Under the pieces are notes generated by a model that saw only the letters and a list, made by a program, of their open reading frames with translations, searched no databases and was not told the DNA's origin. A stretch of 64,000 nucleotides of DNA, taken from contig CM030936.1 of NCBI GenBank assembly GCA_018136815.1, positions 5,851,685-5,915,684 on the forward strand, given 5' to 3'. Below, one piece after another: positions 1 through 9,112 of this stretch. The stretch is from Isochrysis galbana (Eukaryota > Haptophyta > Isochrysidales > Isochrysidaceae). Made by a program: the position numbers and the translations under genes. Position 1 is the stretch's first letter; every line of letters starts with the position of its first letter.

Positions 1-967
1 CTGCCGACTGCACAGCAAAGAGATGAGTCAAGCTTTCAGTGTCGACATCAATTGCATCCTGCTTTACAGCCTCCCAAATAGTCCCACCGATTCTGTTCTT
101 CGGAACTTTTGTCCACGCGAGCGGCTTGAGCTTGACCGCAGCGGATTTCGCCCTGGAGGCCGGCGGTGGCGGCATTCCCGGTGGTGCGGGAGCGCCAACA
201 GGAGGCGGCGGGGCAGCGACCACTGGCGGTGGTGGTGGAGGGACGGGAGGTGGAGGCGCCAAAGTGATGGGTGGGGGTGCTGAGACTTGTGGAGGCTCTT
301 GAGCCAGGGGAGGCGGCGCCAGCAAACCAACTGATGATGCCCCAGGTAGGGAAGGCGGCAGCCGCTGTAGGGCAGCGGAGGTCTCAGATGGTGTTTCCTC
401 AGCTTGAGTGGCTTGTGGCTGTTTTGGCACTTGTGTTGGACCCACCATGGGGATCCTACCGGCCAAGTTCGCACGCAGCGCAGAGACGTTGATGATGACC
501 TCGTCATCCTCCTCGTCCTGCCCTCCCACGGCTGGAGACCAGGAGTCGCTGTCGACGGGTGATCGTTTGAGTGCTCGTCCTGGAGTGGCCTGCCGGAACA
601 CAGCTCGGGATCCAGAGGCTTTTGGTGTGGTGTCGCCTGTTGGCGAGATGATGGCCTGCTTTGATAATGGCAACGGCGGCAAAGTGAAGCCTGCATGGTG
701 TAGTGGCTTCGGCCAAGGTGAGATTGCGACTTCTGCTCCTTCTCCACCCGGCTGTTGGGGCGAGCACTCGGTGAGCGAAGCCAGCGTGGGGGGTGGCGGC
801 TTGCCGACTGCTGCACGGCTGATGGCCGAGATGTTGAGTGTCATGTCGTCTCCATCAAGGTCGGCGCGGAGCGGCGCGAGCGCAACGGGCGCCTCCTCCC
901 CTGAGCGCCTCTTCAGCGGTCGCTTGATGTACACTTCGTCTCCGTCGTCCTCGAGGTAGACGGCCAT
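1..967 (-). CDS. Formin, N-terminal part through FH1 into FH2 (runs off the window)
   Basis: An open minus-strand frame runs from ATG at 967 to the window edge (322 codons, no stop). The first ~200 residues are acidic and Ser/Pro-rich with no domain I recognise. They are followed by a proline-rich FH1-like segment (about residues 230-280, several runs of 3-6 Pro). The FH2 start follows: KLKPLAWTKVPKNRIGG, then GTIWE and a LESLTHLF-like helix. Formins nucleate and processively elongate unbranched actin filaments; FH1 binds profilin-actin and FH2 caps the barbed end. There is no GBD/FH3 region before FH1 in this frame, so this is either a short formin or one with upstream exons. The ATG is preceded on the coding strand by a long CT-rich tract, likely 5' UTR. 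The FH2 motif makes the family call strong; the start is moderate. Confidence 0.88.
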   Translation of the reverse strand, partial: MAVYLEDDGDEVYIKRPLKRRSGEEAPVALAPLRADLDGDDMTLNISAISRAAVGKPPPPTLASLTECSPQQPGGEGAEVAISPWPKPLHHAGFTLPPLPLSKQAIISPTGDTTPKASGSRAVFRQATPGRALKRSPVDSDSWSPAVGGQDEEDDEVIINVSALRANLAGRIPMVGPTQVPKQPQATQAEETPSETSAALQRLPPSLPGASSVGLLAPPPLAQEPPQVSAPPPITLAPPPPVPPPPPPVVAAPPPPVGAPAPPGMPPPPASRAKSAAVKLKPLAWTKVPKNRIGGTIWEAVKQDAIDVDTESLTHLFAVQSA

Positions 968-1007
968 CACGTGAGCGGCTGGTGGGCCTTGCGAGTCGCG
1001 AGGGAAG

Positions 1008-1057
1008 AGAGGGGGGGGAGGGAGTGCGGTGGGTTGAGAGAGAGCGAGCGAGCGAGC

Positions 1058-1090
<33 letters not shown>

Positions 1091-1230
1091 AGGGAGGGAG
1101 GGAGGGAGGGAGAAGGGAGAGAGAGATAGGGAGTGAGAGGGAGAGAGATCGAGATGGAGAGAGAGTGGGAGAGAATGAGAGTGATTAAGTGAGAGAGAGG
1201 GGGAGAGAGCGAACGTGAGGAGAGAGAGAG
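1008..1230. repeat. GA/GGGA microsatellite tract
   Basis: Nearly pure purine run on the plus strand: (GA)n, (GCGA)n and (GGGA)n blocks. Read on the minus strand it is a CT-rich tract just 5' of the formin start, so it probably lies in that gene's promoter or 5' UTR. Plus-strand ORFs here are low-complexity shadows. Confidence 0.85.
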
Positions 1231-1429
1231 GGGGAGGTGGACTTGGGGGCGGCGCTATTTGAATCGCGCGCGTGCGGCGGGGCGAAGGCAGAGGCGCGGG
1301 AGGGAGGTTTAGCTATGAGGAAAATTATACTAGTAGAAGTATTACTCTACTCTAAAAACCCTTTTTACCAGTGTTGGCAGCTTATGAGCTTCTTGAACGT
1401 AAGTAAGACTCTTAGCATGTCTCACCGAG

Positions 1430-1530
1430 ACCAACGTAAGTAAGACGAGATAAGACAGTCATGGCAACAGCAGGCAACTTTCGTAAGTAAGACGTAAGAC
1501 ACTGGCGGTGAAACACTGGTAAGAATCCGT
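1430..1530. repeat. Short reiterated word GTAAGTAAGAC
   Basis: The word GTAAGTAAGAC and its shortened forms GTAAGAC and GATAAGAC recur at irregular spacing over about 100 bp, not as a regular tandem array. It abuts the LTR-retrotransposon leader fragment to its right. Function unknown. Confidence 0.5.
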
Positions 1531-1565
1531 AAGACATCGTTGACGGATCCGAGGTTACCACTGCC

Positions 1566-1715
1566 TCAGATGGGAACGGAAGGGACGCAAGGGAAGCGGC
1601 GAGAGGCGCGGCGGAAGTTGGGGGGTTGGCCAATGACGGGCTGGACCACTTCCTCAACAGAGAAAGGCGGGAGGACGGGCTTGGGCGAGGGCGAGCGCGA
1701 CGACGGAGCGGACAT
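1566..1715 (-). pseudogene. LTR-retrotransposon gag N-terminus/leader fragment (chromovirus family, copy 1)
   Basis: A 49-codon minus ORF starts MSAPSSRSPSPKP. The same opening (MSAPSSRSPSPLP) recurs at 42156 minus, and a looser relative (MSLSPPSSSSLKP) at 44580 plus. At the second site it lies just downstream of a chromovirus integrase end and a putative LTR. The upstream leader, with GAACGAGAACGAG-like repeats on the plus strand (1780-1835), is also shared in style. I read it as the start of gag with the rest of the element missing. No zinc knuckle or protease is visible. Confidence 0.45.
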
Positions 1716-2016
1716 GGCTGGGCGGATCGGGTTGGATAGGCTGGGGCTGAGGGCTTGGAGAGGTTTGGTATTGAGGTAGTGTTGAGAACGAGGGACGAGA
1801 ACGGGAACGAGAACGAGAACGAGAGCGACGAACGAAGAACGACAGACGACAGACGGCTCACGGCCGATGGGTGAAAATTGACCAAGTCAAGATTGAGGAT
1901 TCATCACGAGATTTTTGGATATGGTGACCGGATAGGTGTAACTAGCACATATCCGGTGCCCTTTGGGCCCTAGACCCCCCACGGTAGCCCCCACAGCGAT
2001 GCGTAACCAGAATACG

Positions 2017-2485
2017 CCCTAGTTGGGCTGTAAGTACTGATATTAGTACTGATGCATTAGTATTAGCTCCCCAGGATCTGATATACTGATGGTAGTTCCT
2101 AGGCTGCCAGTTCAAAAATAAAACTGAAAACAAAACTCCGGAGCGGGAACGAGCCCCCGCGAACAAGCGCAAGCGCAGAGGCGCGCCAGCCCGCTCCCTC
2201 CCCCCGCCTATCTCTCCTGCTAGCTGCCCACCCCCCACCACCTTGGACTCTTGGCCTCTTCACATGCACCTGCCAACTCGTGCTCTCTGTTTATTTGCGC
2301 TGCCCTCCCCTTTGCGCACGCGCCACGCGCTGCACGCTGAACACCCCCCAGTATGTATAAGTATAATAATAGTGATACTAGAAGTTATAATAGGGGTGTA
2401 AGCTGATATTAGTACTGATGTAAGTACTGATGTAAGTGTAAGCTCAAAACCACCGTAAGCTTACGGACTGACAGCCCAACTAGGG
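2017..2485. mobile_element. Non-autonomous DNA element with 15-bp perfect TIRs
   Basis: CCCTAGTTGGGCTGT at 2017-2031 is the exact reverse complement of 2471-2485. Just inside both ends is the word AGTACTGATATTAGTACTGATG or close variants, and nothing codes for a transposase. The flanks (AATACG left, AAAACG right) are at best an imperfect duplication, so the superfamily cannot be assigned. A related terminus, CCCTAGCTGGGCT, lies at about 16575 next to a LINE fragment. Confidence 0.6.
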
Positions 2486-2497
2486 AAAACGCGCAAA

Positions 2498-2915
2498 TTG
2501 GCCAGAAATCACTATCGCGGAGGGCCGACGTCCGACGCGAGCGCGGGCGAGCGTCGGGCCGCTAATCGACGCGTCGACGCGTCCCCGGCGCAGCGTGCCT
2601 CGGCCAGCCACAGCCATGCGCGTAGGCTGCCAGGAGCGCCTCCTACTGCCCCCCATGCCCGCCGCCGCCTCATCGCAAATCGCCCCCTCGTGTCCCTCGC
2701 TAGCGCGCCAACGGAGGGGTCGCCCTGGTCGATGAAGCGCAGTGTGCAGTGTGCGCGGCCTCTCCTCCCCCAGGATTCCCCGTGGCCCGTGGAGGAAACT
2801 GGGAGAGGGGGAAGGGGATGTGGACGGTTAGGACGGGTAAATAGGAGTAACATAAGAGCATAAGCACCCTCTCTGCCTCGCGCCGTGCAAGTAGCGGCTA
2901 GTTTGATAAGATTTT
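2498..2915 (-). repeat. Dispersed repeat, copy 1 (partner at 54028-54230, opposite orientation)
   Basis: Read on the minus strand, the segment beginning with a poly-A-rich block, AATCTTAT, CTAGCCGCTAC and TGCACGGCG matches 54035-54110. Further in, GAGGCCGCGC and TTCATCGACCAGGGCGA match 54172-54205. The 54-kb copy lies near the 3' end of a LINE pol remnant, so this may be part of the same element's untranslated DNA. No gene is seen in it. Confidence 0.5.
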
Positions 2916-3107
2916 TTTTTGGATGGCCTCCTTCCAGACACATTGTCCACCTCTCTCCCTAGAGTAAAGTTGACGTCTGTCATCGGTTTCAAGCAATCAA
3001 CTCGCTGGCAAATACGGACTCCTCCCTGGGTGCTCTCGCGGATAGCTCTGCTGTCTGTCAGGCCTTTGCGTGACTGCCTGGCTTTCGACAACTTGCCGTC
3101 ACTAGGC

Positions 3108-3551
3108 ATGTCGAACACATTGATCTATCAGCAGAGCTCCGAGGCACCAGAGCTCTCGCGGTCTGACACCGACATTAACTTGGCAGCACAGAGGAACAGC
3201 TTTGCTGCGCTTGAGCGTCGCTCCTCCAACGGTGGCACTGTCTTCGAAGAATTAAGCATACCCGACGGTTGTATAGAGGTCGTGATAAGCAGGGACAGGA
3301 TGGACACGCGACTGGGGATGAAGCTCAAGAGCGGCGGCCAGCAGCGTCAGCCATTCATCGATGAGCTCGAGCCCGACAGTCTGGCCGCAAAGAATGACCT
3401 CGAGGTGGGCGACATCATTTGCTGGGTGAATGAGGAGCAGGCAAACGGCGCCCAACACGTTGCTGACATCATGCGGACACATCTAAAGCTTCGGCTTATT
3501 GTACGGAAGGGTGGGGACGCCTCCAAACTTCGCCTCTCCACGGCGCAGTAG
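3108..3551 (+). CDS. PDZ-domain protein
   Basis: 147 aa from ATG 3108; the frame also stays open upstream, but that part looks unlike protein. Residues ~60-140 form a PDZ fold: an IEVVISRD strand, the carboxylate-binding loop RLGMKL in place of GLGF, FIDELEPDSLAAKNDLEVGD (the typical '...G.L.VGD.I' segment), then VNEEQANG and a C-terminal LRLIVRKG strand. PDZ domains bind C-terminal peptides and scaffold signalling or membrane complexes. The ~60 residues before it are Ser-rich and probably disordered. Further exons are possible but not required. Confidence 0.72.
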   Translation: MSNTLIYQQSSEAPELSRSDTDINLAAQRNSFAALERRSSNGGTVFEELSIPDGCIEVVISRDRMDTRLGMKLKSGGQQRQPFIDELEPDSLAAKNDLEVGDIICWVNEEQANGAQHVADIMRTHLKLRLIVRKGGDASKLRLSTAQ

Positions 3552-4130
3552 TGCTAGAACGAAAGCCCGTCCCATTGGTTGTTCCCGGCGAGCACGGGAC
3601 CTCGGGATGATGCCACGGCGCCAGGCATTTGCGCCTTTCAGTTCCTCCCTTCATTCCTCGTCTCGCAATAACTTGTCCGGAGCGTGGGCCAATCATGTGG
3701 CCTTTCTCTGCCGCAGCTCCTTCATTTAGAGAAGTCCGTGCGAGGTTGTTTTTGACGAGTCAAAGTTGTATTGGAATTTTGAGCGAAAAGCAAAAAATTA
3801 AGGTGGTTCGGAAGGTTTAAGGTGGTCCGTGCAAGAGAGGGCCCATCCATCGGTATTACGCGAATGAAGAGCGCTTGTTCGCTCCCGAGAGGAGGGCGAC
3901 GAGGGCAGGGGCTGAGATTGATTGTGCAGGCTCACCCAGGGGGTGTCTGCAATGGAGTGAGGGGGGCGCGAGAGCCCCATTAACCATTGACCCCCACGTA
4001 TAAAAGTAGGTTGTGGACCTGGTTTTAAACTTCTTGAAGATGTGGCCCTGATTTCTAGTATGAAGCCACGCCCGCTCCCTCCTCGCCCCCCCCTCCCGCC
4101 TTGCGGCGGCAGCTCCCCTTGTGCTCCCAG
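3552..4130. other. Intergenic, no feature recognised
   Basis: 3' flank of the PDZ gene. ORFs are short and unconvincing on both strands, and no repeat seen elsewhere in the window was found here. Confidence 0.5.
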
Positions 4131-4132
4131 AT

Positions 4133-4260
4133 GCCCCGTCAGGTCTCAGGTCATCAGGTCTTGGCGACCTGATACCTGATATCAGGACCTGATATCAGGC
4201 TGATATCAGGTGGCCCACTACTATTCTTATAATATATTATAATGGTAAAGACGATGTTAT
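4133..4260. repeat. Palindrome-rich block (CCTGATATCAGG word) and hairpin
   Basis: 4138-4212 is built from overlapping copies of ACCTGATATCAGG and CAGGTC. It is followed by an imperfect inverted repeat, ACTACTATTCTTATAA (about 4216-4231) against TTATAATAGTAGT (about 4257-4269). It lies just beyond the stop codon of the hAT transposase fragment, so it may be that transposon's subterminal region. Confidence 0.5.
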
Positions 4261-4279
4261 AATAGTAGTATTCATTCAC

Positions 4280-4510
4280 TCACTCACGCTCATCCTCAGG
4301 CTCCTCCACAACCATGTCCAACTCCCAAGGCAACACACGAGACTCCCAATCCAAAAGCAAATCTTCGAGCAACAAATTGGTGTGACTTCTTACCAACCTT
4401 TCCACTGTAGTTTGGCCTAGCCTATTTCTCTTCTTGGAGTGAATCCAATCTTCAACGGACCATGAGCGTTCGCAACCCGAGGCCGAGCAGCTGAGAGCTA
4501 GAGCTAGTAA
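4280..4510 (-). pseudogene. hAT-superfamily transposase, C-terminal dimerisation fragment
   Basis: Not visible as an ATG-initiated ORF, but the minus frame ending at TGA 4280-4282 reads SCSASGCERSW, then SVEDWIHSKKRNRL, then VERLVRSHTNLLLEDLL. The 'S.S.CERnWS' and 'hSKKRNRL' signatures are diagnostic of the hAT dimerisation region, which mediates transposase multimerisation. Only the last ~75 residues remain. Upstream, at about 4515, the frame meets the 3' end of a MERA LINE-like element, so the transposase was cut off there. It ends with an acidic tail. Inactive remnant. Confidence 0.7.
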
Positions 4511-4514
4511 ACGG

Positions 4515-5366
4515 CATGCTGCCCACCGAAGGTCCCGTCATTCCTTTTTTTTCGGTGTCCGGGGTCCGGCCTCGGTGAACTACCTGGTCTTGGTCTTCTT
4601 CGTTTGGGAGCTCTACCTGCGCGCACGTGCGCGGAGGAGGGTGAGTGGGTTGCGCGGTGCGGTTCACTGCTGTGAGTGTATAGTGTTGGCTTGGTGCTTG
4701 CGTCTCTCTCCCGGCCACGCGGGGCGGGGCGCATGCAATTTGGGATTGTGCTTCTGTCTGTTCCTTTCCATTGTGAGATGTGTTGGAGTGTGCGGGCGTT
4801 GTAGCTTGGGGCGGGCGCGTCTTGCGTTCGCTCTCGTGGCGGCTTCCACCGCGACTCTTTGGTACGTGCTCGGGAGGAGTCTCCATCCGTGGCCAGCACT
4901 CGTTAGTTTCCGGCTCCCATCTTTTGGGTCCAGCAGAGAACACTGCAATACGTATTGCAGAAGGTGTGCCAGCCCTCAGAGGGGCTGGGCTTTTGATGGC
5001 GCCGGGCCGGCCCCTCGTGCACGAGCACGAGGGCGGTACCGCGGCAGTGTAGGGGCCAGGCCCGGAGGCCTTCCCTATTGGAGTGTCCCGCTGGTGGAGT
5101 GTGGTGGATGTGGCTGTGGAAGGTGAGGTGAGTGTTGTGGTCCAGCATGGTGGTCTCCACGAGGTCTGTGCGTGCGCTGTTCGCGGTGATGCGGGGGCGT
5201 GGTGTGGCGGCTCCTGTGCCCACCTGGCTGGGCGTGTCGTCTGGGCGCGGTCGCTTCGGCGACAGCGGGGTGTCCATCAGCAGTTCGTCCATCTCAGCGA
5301 GGGCGGCGGCAGCGAGGGAGGGAGGCGGCGCGCGCTCCATGACCCTATCGGTTTAACGATAGTTGT
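4515..5366 (-). mobile_element. MERA-family LINE-like element, copy A (ORF1 only, decayed)
   Basis: On the minus strand a hairpin (CTATCG stem, 5345-5350 with 5357-5362) precedes ATG at 5340. The ORF opens MERAPPPSLAAAALAEMDEL and includes SPKRPRP within the first 35 residues, then degenerates into a non-protein-like frame ending at 4903. The opening MERA and the KRPRP motif recur in copy E (30063 plus); MERA with an upstream hairpin also recurs in copies C and D. No RT domain is present. The remainder down to ~4515 has frames in several registers. Interpreted as a 5' fragment of a non-LTR retrotransposon. Confidence 0.55.
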
Positions 5367-5690
5367 GCCTCCTGGACCAAGGCAGAGCTATACTGCCTCA
5401 ACGCCCACATCTAGCAATCAATCAATCAATACGTCAGGAATGAGGCGGTAGGCAAGTTTGGTAAGTAAGCATGGCCAATATGGGAGGTGTTGCTAGCTGA
5501 TCAACTACTGAAACGCGGCTGACTCTGACAGAACGCAAGGATGGACCCTGCATTCGAAGCTTTTACATGTGCGCACTTTTGACAAAGCTCAACCATCCCG
5601 CTCTGCATGTTGATGAGCATGGCATCTTCTCCCACAACCACAAGCTAGCACGTGTTGCCTAGAGCCACCATCTGGACTATTGGGACATCC
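5367..5690. other. Intergenic; contains (AATC)4
   Basis: Short AATC repeat at about 5415-5430 (CAATCAATCAATCAAT). Otherwise nothing recognised between the MERA element and the end of the ankyrin gene. Confidence 0.5.
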
Positions 5691-5692
5691 TC

Positions 5693-6478
5693 TCACAGCT
5701 CAATCTCATCGTCTGGGAGCGGTATACCGTGGATGAGCTCCCACTGCTGGAAGCACTTGAGCACCCCAAATGCACGTAATCGTCGGGCAAGAGCACGTGC
5801 TGAATCGCCTGTTCCTTCAAGGCCCGATGGGCGGTTGTGATCAGCGCCGGCTCTTCTTAATGCTTCTGCAGCAACAGGCAGATTATTGGCGGCCGCACGT
5901 TGGATTGGTGTGTAGCCCCACGAATCGACCGCTTCAATATCAGCGCCCGCGTTGATCAACAGCTGTGTGGAATACTGGCCTTGCGAGCTCATTGCACTCA
6001 CATGGAGGGGTGTGGCTCCTCCGGTAGAGATCTCAGTTGCCAGCTCAGGTGATCGGGCAATCAACTCTGCGACGGCTTGAGGGCTCTTGCGGATCGCTGC
6101 ACTCATGGGTGTGTACCCACCTCCCGCGTACACGGGTCCGGGCAAGGCATTGTGCTCCTCGAACTGTTTGCCGATGACGATCCGGCCGCTCTCGTCCCTC
6201 AACACGTTGCCACCGTAGATGCCGGGGCCGACTGAGTCCGACTCAGCATCGAGGCCCTCGACGCAGCGCACTGGAGCTGCCCTCATCCAGCCGGCAGTTC
6301 GCACTACCAACCCATCTGCATGCCCTGCCACACTGACGAAGAACGCCCACGAGGCCAGCGCTGCTCGGCAACGCGAGGTTTCCATCGCTTGCTTCGCGTC
6401 GCTTGCCCTCTTTGCTGCGCACCCGATTACCTGAACCGCTTCATCGTCCGCTGCTATGGTCGCCCTTGTTTCATTCAC
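5693..6478 (-). CDS. Ankyrin-repeat protein
   Basis: 261 aa, no intron needed. Residues ~120-215 carry three to four ankyrin units: GGYTPMSAAI, STGGATPLHVSAMSSQGQ, LLINAGADIEAVDSWGYTPI and AAEALRRAGADHN. Ankyrin repeats are protein-interaction scaffolds. The YGGNVLRDESGR-IVIGKQ stretch before the repeats and the C-terminal HGIPLPDDEIEL look conserved, as in small ankyrin proteins of algae (recalled, not searched). The start could be the ATG at 6478 or the internal METSRC about 30 residues later, after which a hydrophobic ASWAFFVSVAG could act as a weak signal. The 5' flank is duplicated downstream (see 6440-8465). Confidence 0.75.
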   Translation of the reverse strand: MNETRATIAADDEAVQVIGCAAKRASDAKQAMETSRCRAALASWAFFVSVAGHADGLVVRTAGWMRAAPVRCVEGLDAESDSVGPGIYGGNVLRDESGRIVIGKQFEEHNALPGPVYAGGGYTPMSAAIRKSPQAVAELIARSPELATEISTGGATPLHVSAMSSQGQYSTQLLINAGADIEAVDSWGYTPIQRAAANNLPVAAEALRRAGADHNRPSGLEGTGDSARALARRLRAFGVLKCFQQWELIHGIPLPDDEIEL

Positions 6479-6720
6479 GTTTCCGTGTGTGCGCCTCTGT
6501 CGGGGTATCTGGAGACCAGCGTGGCCTAAGGTTAGTTATTTTGCTGGTTCCTAACGCTTAGGCTTCTGCCGCTCCACCTCGACAAAAACAAGGGAGGCGA
6601 ACCGGGGATGGTGGTGGGTAGGTTCTGCATAGATGCGGGGATGTGTTGTGCTGGTGCGGGCGTGCGACCGGCGAAGAAGAGGGGCAGCGGCCCCCGCGCG
6701 GCGAGGGGGAGTGCGATTGC
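6440..6720 (+). repeat. Duplicated segment, unit 1 (partner 6806-6834 plus 8174-8460)
   Basis: The stretch from CCGCTTCATCGTCCGCTGCT through TTCACGTTTCCGTGTGTGCG, GGCCTAAGGTTAGTTATT and GCTTCTGCCGCTCCACCTC to AAGAAGAGGGGCAGC recurs downstream with small indels. The second unit is split after GTCGCCCTTG by the solo LTR. Unit 1 includes the first codons of the ankyrin gene, so its promoter region was duplicated too. Confidence 0.8.
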
Positions 6721-6834
6721 CCTCTTCTTTTCTCCGGTACACTGCGCCCCTAGCTGCTCCGTCGCGGTTCACTGCTAGCGCTAAACTAAAGCCCGCTTAT
6801 ATTGAACCGCTCCGTCCGCTGCTAGTCGCCCTTG

Positions 6835-8173
6835 TGTCGCATTCATCCTAGATGATGCGATTTCCAGGCTCTAGTCTTCAGGTCCTTCGCCGTGCGGCCA
6901 CACGGTGAAGCTCAGATACTTCTAGGTTGGTAGGGTTCGTCCCTAGCGATCTAGAATTCGAGTTCTCGTTTCGTTCCTTCTAGCCTGTCTGTCAGGTCTA
7001 GATTCCAGGTTTCCTCCTTTCGGGTAATCTTGACTCAAAGGAGCCAGGTCGCCTGTCGCTCGCTGCGCGCTTGTCTCAGGCTCTCGGGGCGCCTTCAGGG
7101 TGCTTATTTAGCTTCTTGCAAGGCTTGTCGTTTCTTGTTGGGTTCCGGTTCTTTCTTGGGACTTGCTGTCTTTCGTTGTCGTCCAGGCCTGTTCTTCGTA
7201 GGTTCTGCTTGGCCTGGTTAGGGTTTCGTTGAATCCCCGCGTTTGGCGTTTGGCGTTGGCGTTCGGAAATTTCCTCTCACATTCCCTAGGTCCGCTACCC
7301 TTGGCTTGTAGGTCCTTGCTTCTTTCTTCTCGGTCAAGGTTTTGGCGAGCGAGTCGGTTGCTCTAGCCGCTCGAGATTTGAGGTTTAATTTGCCATCTCC
7401 CCTCGGAGATCGGTGTAGGTTCGCTTCCTAGGTGAGGGAATCTTTCCCCTTGATGCAGGCTACATGCAAGCCCTTGGCCCCTTTGGTGTTTCTTCCCTTT
7501 GGTTGCTAATCAGGGTCGTTCGTTAGAAGCGTCTAGAAGGTTCATGCTCAACGGCAAGATTTCCTCTGTCGTGAAGATATCTCGTCGCGATCTGTATCCA
7601 AAGTGATCGCCGTGGTCGCGCGACATGACGCTCCCCTTCGGACTCTCCGCTACGTGGGAAGTTACAACGGAGACACGCTCCGGCCGTCGCTGCGGAGTCT
7701 CTCTCTCTCTCTCGCTCTCTCTCTCCGTCTCTCGCGACGTGTTTGAGTTATTGGTGATTTGGGGTCGCGGTTGCTTGATAATTTGCTTGGTTTGGGTGAA
7801 TGATTCCGGTGTGTTCGTGAGTCGGTGTATCCTGTTGTTCTCAGTTCTCAGCTTCGTTGTCCGTCGTTGTTCGCTGCGTCGCTGCACTCAAGCAGCCTAG
7901 GCTCCCTCCCTGAGGGAAGAGTTCTTTGTACTTTGTAGGTCTAACAATCTCTTAAAACCCAACACACTAGGGCCGCTAGGAGCGCCTCGCCGCCCCACAG
8001 CCCTTCGTTCGCCGTTCGTTCCCCGTCCAGACACCCAAATGGGGTTGCCCGACCCAGTCCAGAATTTCATTCACCCGACTCCCGGTGGGGAGGAGGGCCA
8101 AAGCGCCGCGCTAGCCGCCGGTGCTGCTCGCGACGGAGTGGCTCAGAGCCCTCCGGCTCCGCTCGACTCGACA
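6835..8173 (+). mobile_element. Solo LTR (1339 bp) with 5-bp TSD CCTTG
   Basis: Begins TGTCGCATTC and ends GACTCGACA, i.e. TG...CA termini with a 5-bp inverted TGTCG/CGACA. It is flanked on both sides by CCTTG (6830-6834 and 8174-8178), the 5-bp duplication expected from an LTR-retrotransposon integrase. The other copy of the family is the solo LTR at 47460-48660 (minus). A CT microsatellite lies at about 7697-7735. There is no internal coding region, so it arose by LTR-LTR recombination. It splits the duplicated ankyrin 5' flank and is younger than that duplication. Confidence 0.9.
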
Positions 8174-8502
8174 CCTTGGTTCACGTTTCCGTGTGTGCGC
8201 CTCTGTCGGGGCATCTGGAGACCGGCGTGTTGGAGACCGGCGTGGCCTAAGGTTAGTTATTAGTTATTTTGCTTGTTCCTAACGCTTGCTTAGGCTTCTG
8301 CCGCTCCACCTCGACAAAAACAAGAAACAAGGGAGGCGAACCGGGGATGGTGGTGGGTAGGTTCTGCATAGACGCGGGGATGCGTTGTGCTGGTGCGGGC
8401 GAGGGGCGCGTGCGACCGGCGAAGAAGAGGGGAAGCGGCCCCCGCGCGGCGAGGGGGCCTGAGCTCATTGTGGAAGAGGACTCAGACTCGGAGGACGTGT
8501 AG
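8174..8502 (+). other. Rest of duplicated unit 2, with an acidic C-terminal-like ORF
   Basis: Continuation of the duplicated unit after the LTR. An ORF ending at TAG 8500-8502 reads RPAKKRGSGPRAARGPELI then VEEDSDSEDV, a basic-then-acidic tail that could be the end of a nuclear protein. The start near 8269 is not convincing, and the unit-1 copy has lost the frame. Low confidence as a gene. Confidence 0.3.
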
Positions 8503-8562
8503 CAGAGGAGTAGCAAGTTAGCAAGATAGATGAGTCAATATATCTAGTCAAGGTAAGACTAG

Positions 8563-8700
8563 ATCGCCGCCGCCGCCCTCGCCCTCGCCCTCGCCGCCGC
8601 CGTTTTCGCCGCCGCCGCTCTCGCCCTCGCAGCCGCCGCCCTCGCAGCCGCCATCGCCCTCGCCGCCCTCGCCCTCCTCCCCGCCGCCACCATCGCCACT
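8563..8700. repeat. CCG/CCCTCG microsatellite
   Basis: Interleaved (CCGCCG) and (CCCTCG) units over ~135 bp. Low-complexity; no gene. Confidence 0.85.
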
Positions 8701-9112
8701 GCCGGCCGGGCCAGTCGCGGCGATGTAGGGGCCCGGCCCGGAGGCCTTGTCTATGGGAATTTTAGAGGGGTGGAGAGTGTGCTGTGGGTGGCTTTATGTG
8801 GTGGTGGTGGTGGAATGGATGCTATTAAATATTAAATAGCTATTATGCATTATGCATGGCAACAGCCTGCATTGTGCATTGTGGCTACCATGCTACCGTG
8901 TAGTGCTGTTCGTTCGCCCGCTTCGCGGACCGGCGTGCACGCCAGCTTGCGCGCACCTGATTGGGTGCGTCGTCTGCGCCTCGGCGCCTCGGCGACAGCG
9001 GCGTGTCCGTGGGCTCATCGCCCGCACTGGCGGCCATGACGGCAAGCGCTAAGAGAGGAGGGAGCTCGGCGCGCGCTCCACACCCCTATCGCCTATCGTT
9101 TTAACGATACTT
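8700..9112 (-). mobile_element. MERA-family element, copy B (start codon lost)
   Basis: The minus strand has a hairpin TATCG/CGATA (9094-9098 with 9105-9109), then GTGGAGCGCGCGCC where other copies have ATGGAGCG, so the start codon has mutated. At its other end the plus strand reads TGTAGGGGCCCGGCCCGG then AGGCCTT, closely matching copy A near 5049-5070. The rest is frameshifted. A short relic of the same LINE-like family. Confidence 0.55.

Noticed and set aside
64-816. 250-codon minus ORF starting MQQSASRHPP
   Set aside because: Out of frame with the formin coding sequence that covers the same bases.
982-1188. Plus ORF rich in Glu/Arg/Gly
   Set aside because: Translation of a GA microsatellite.
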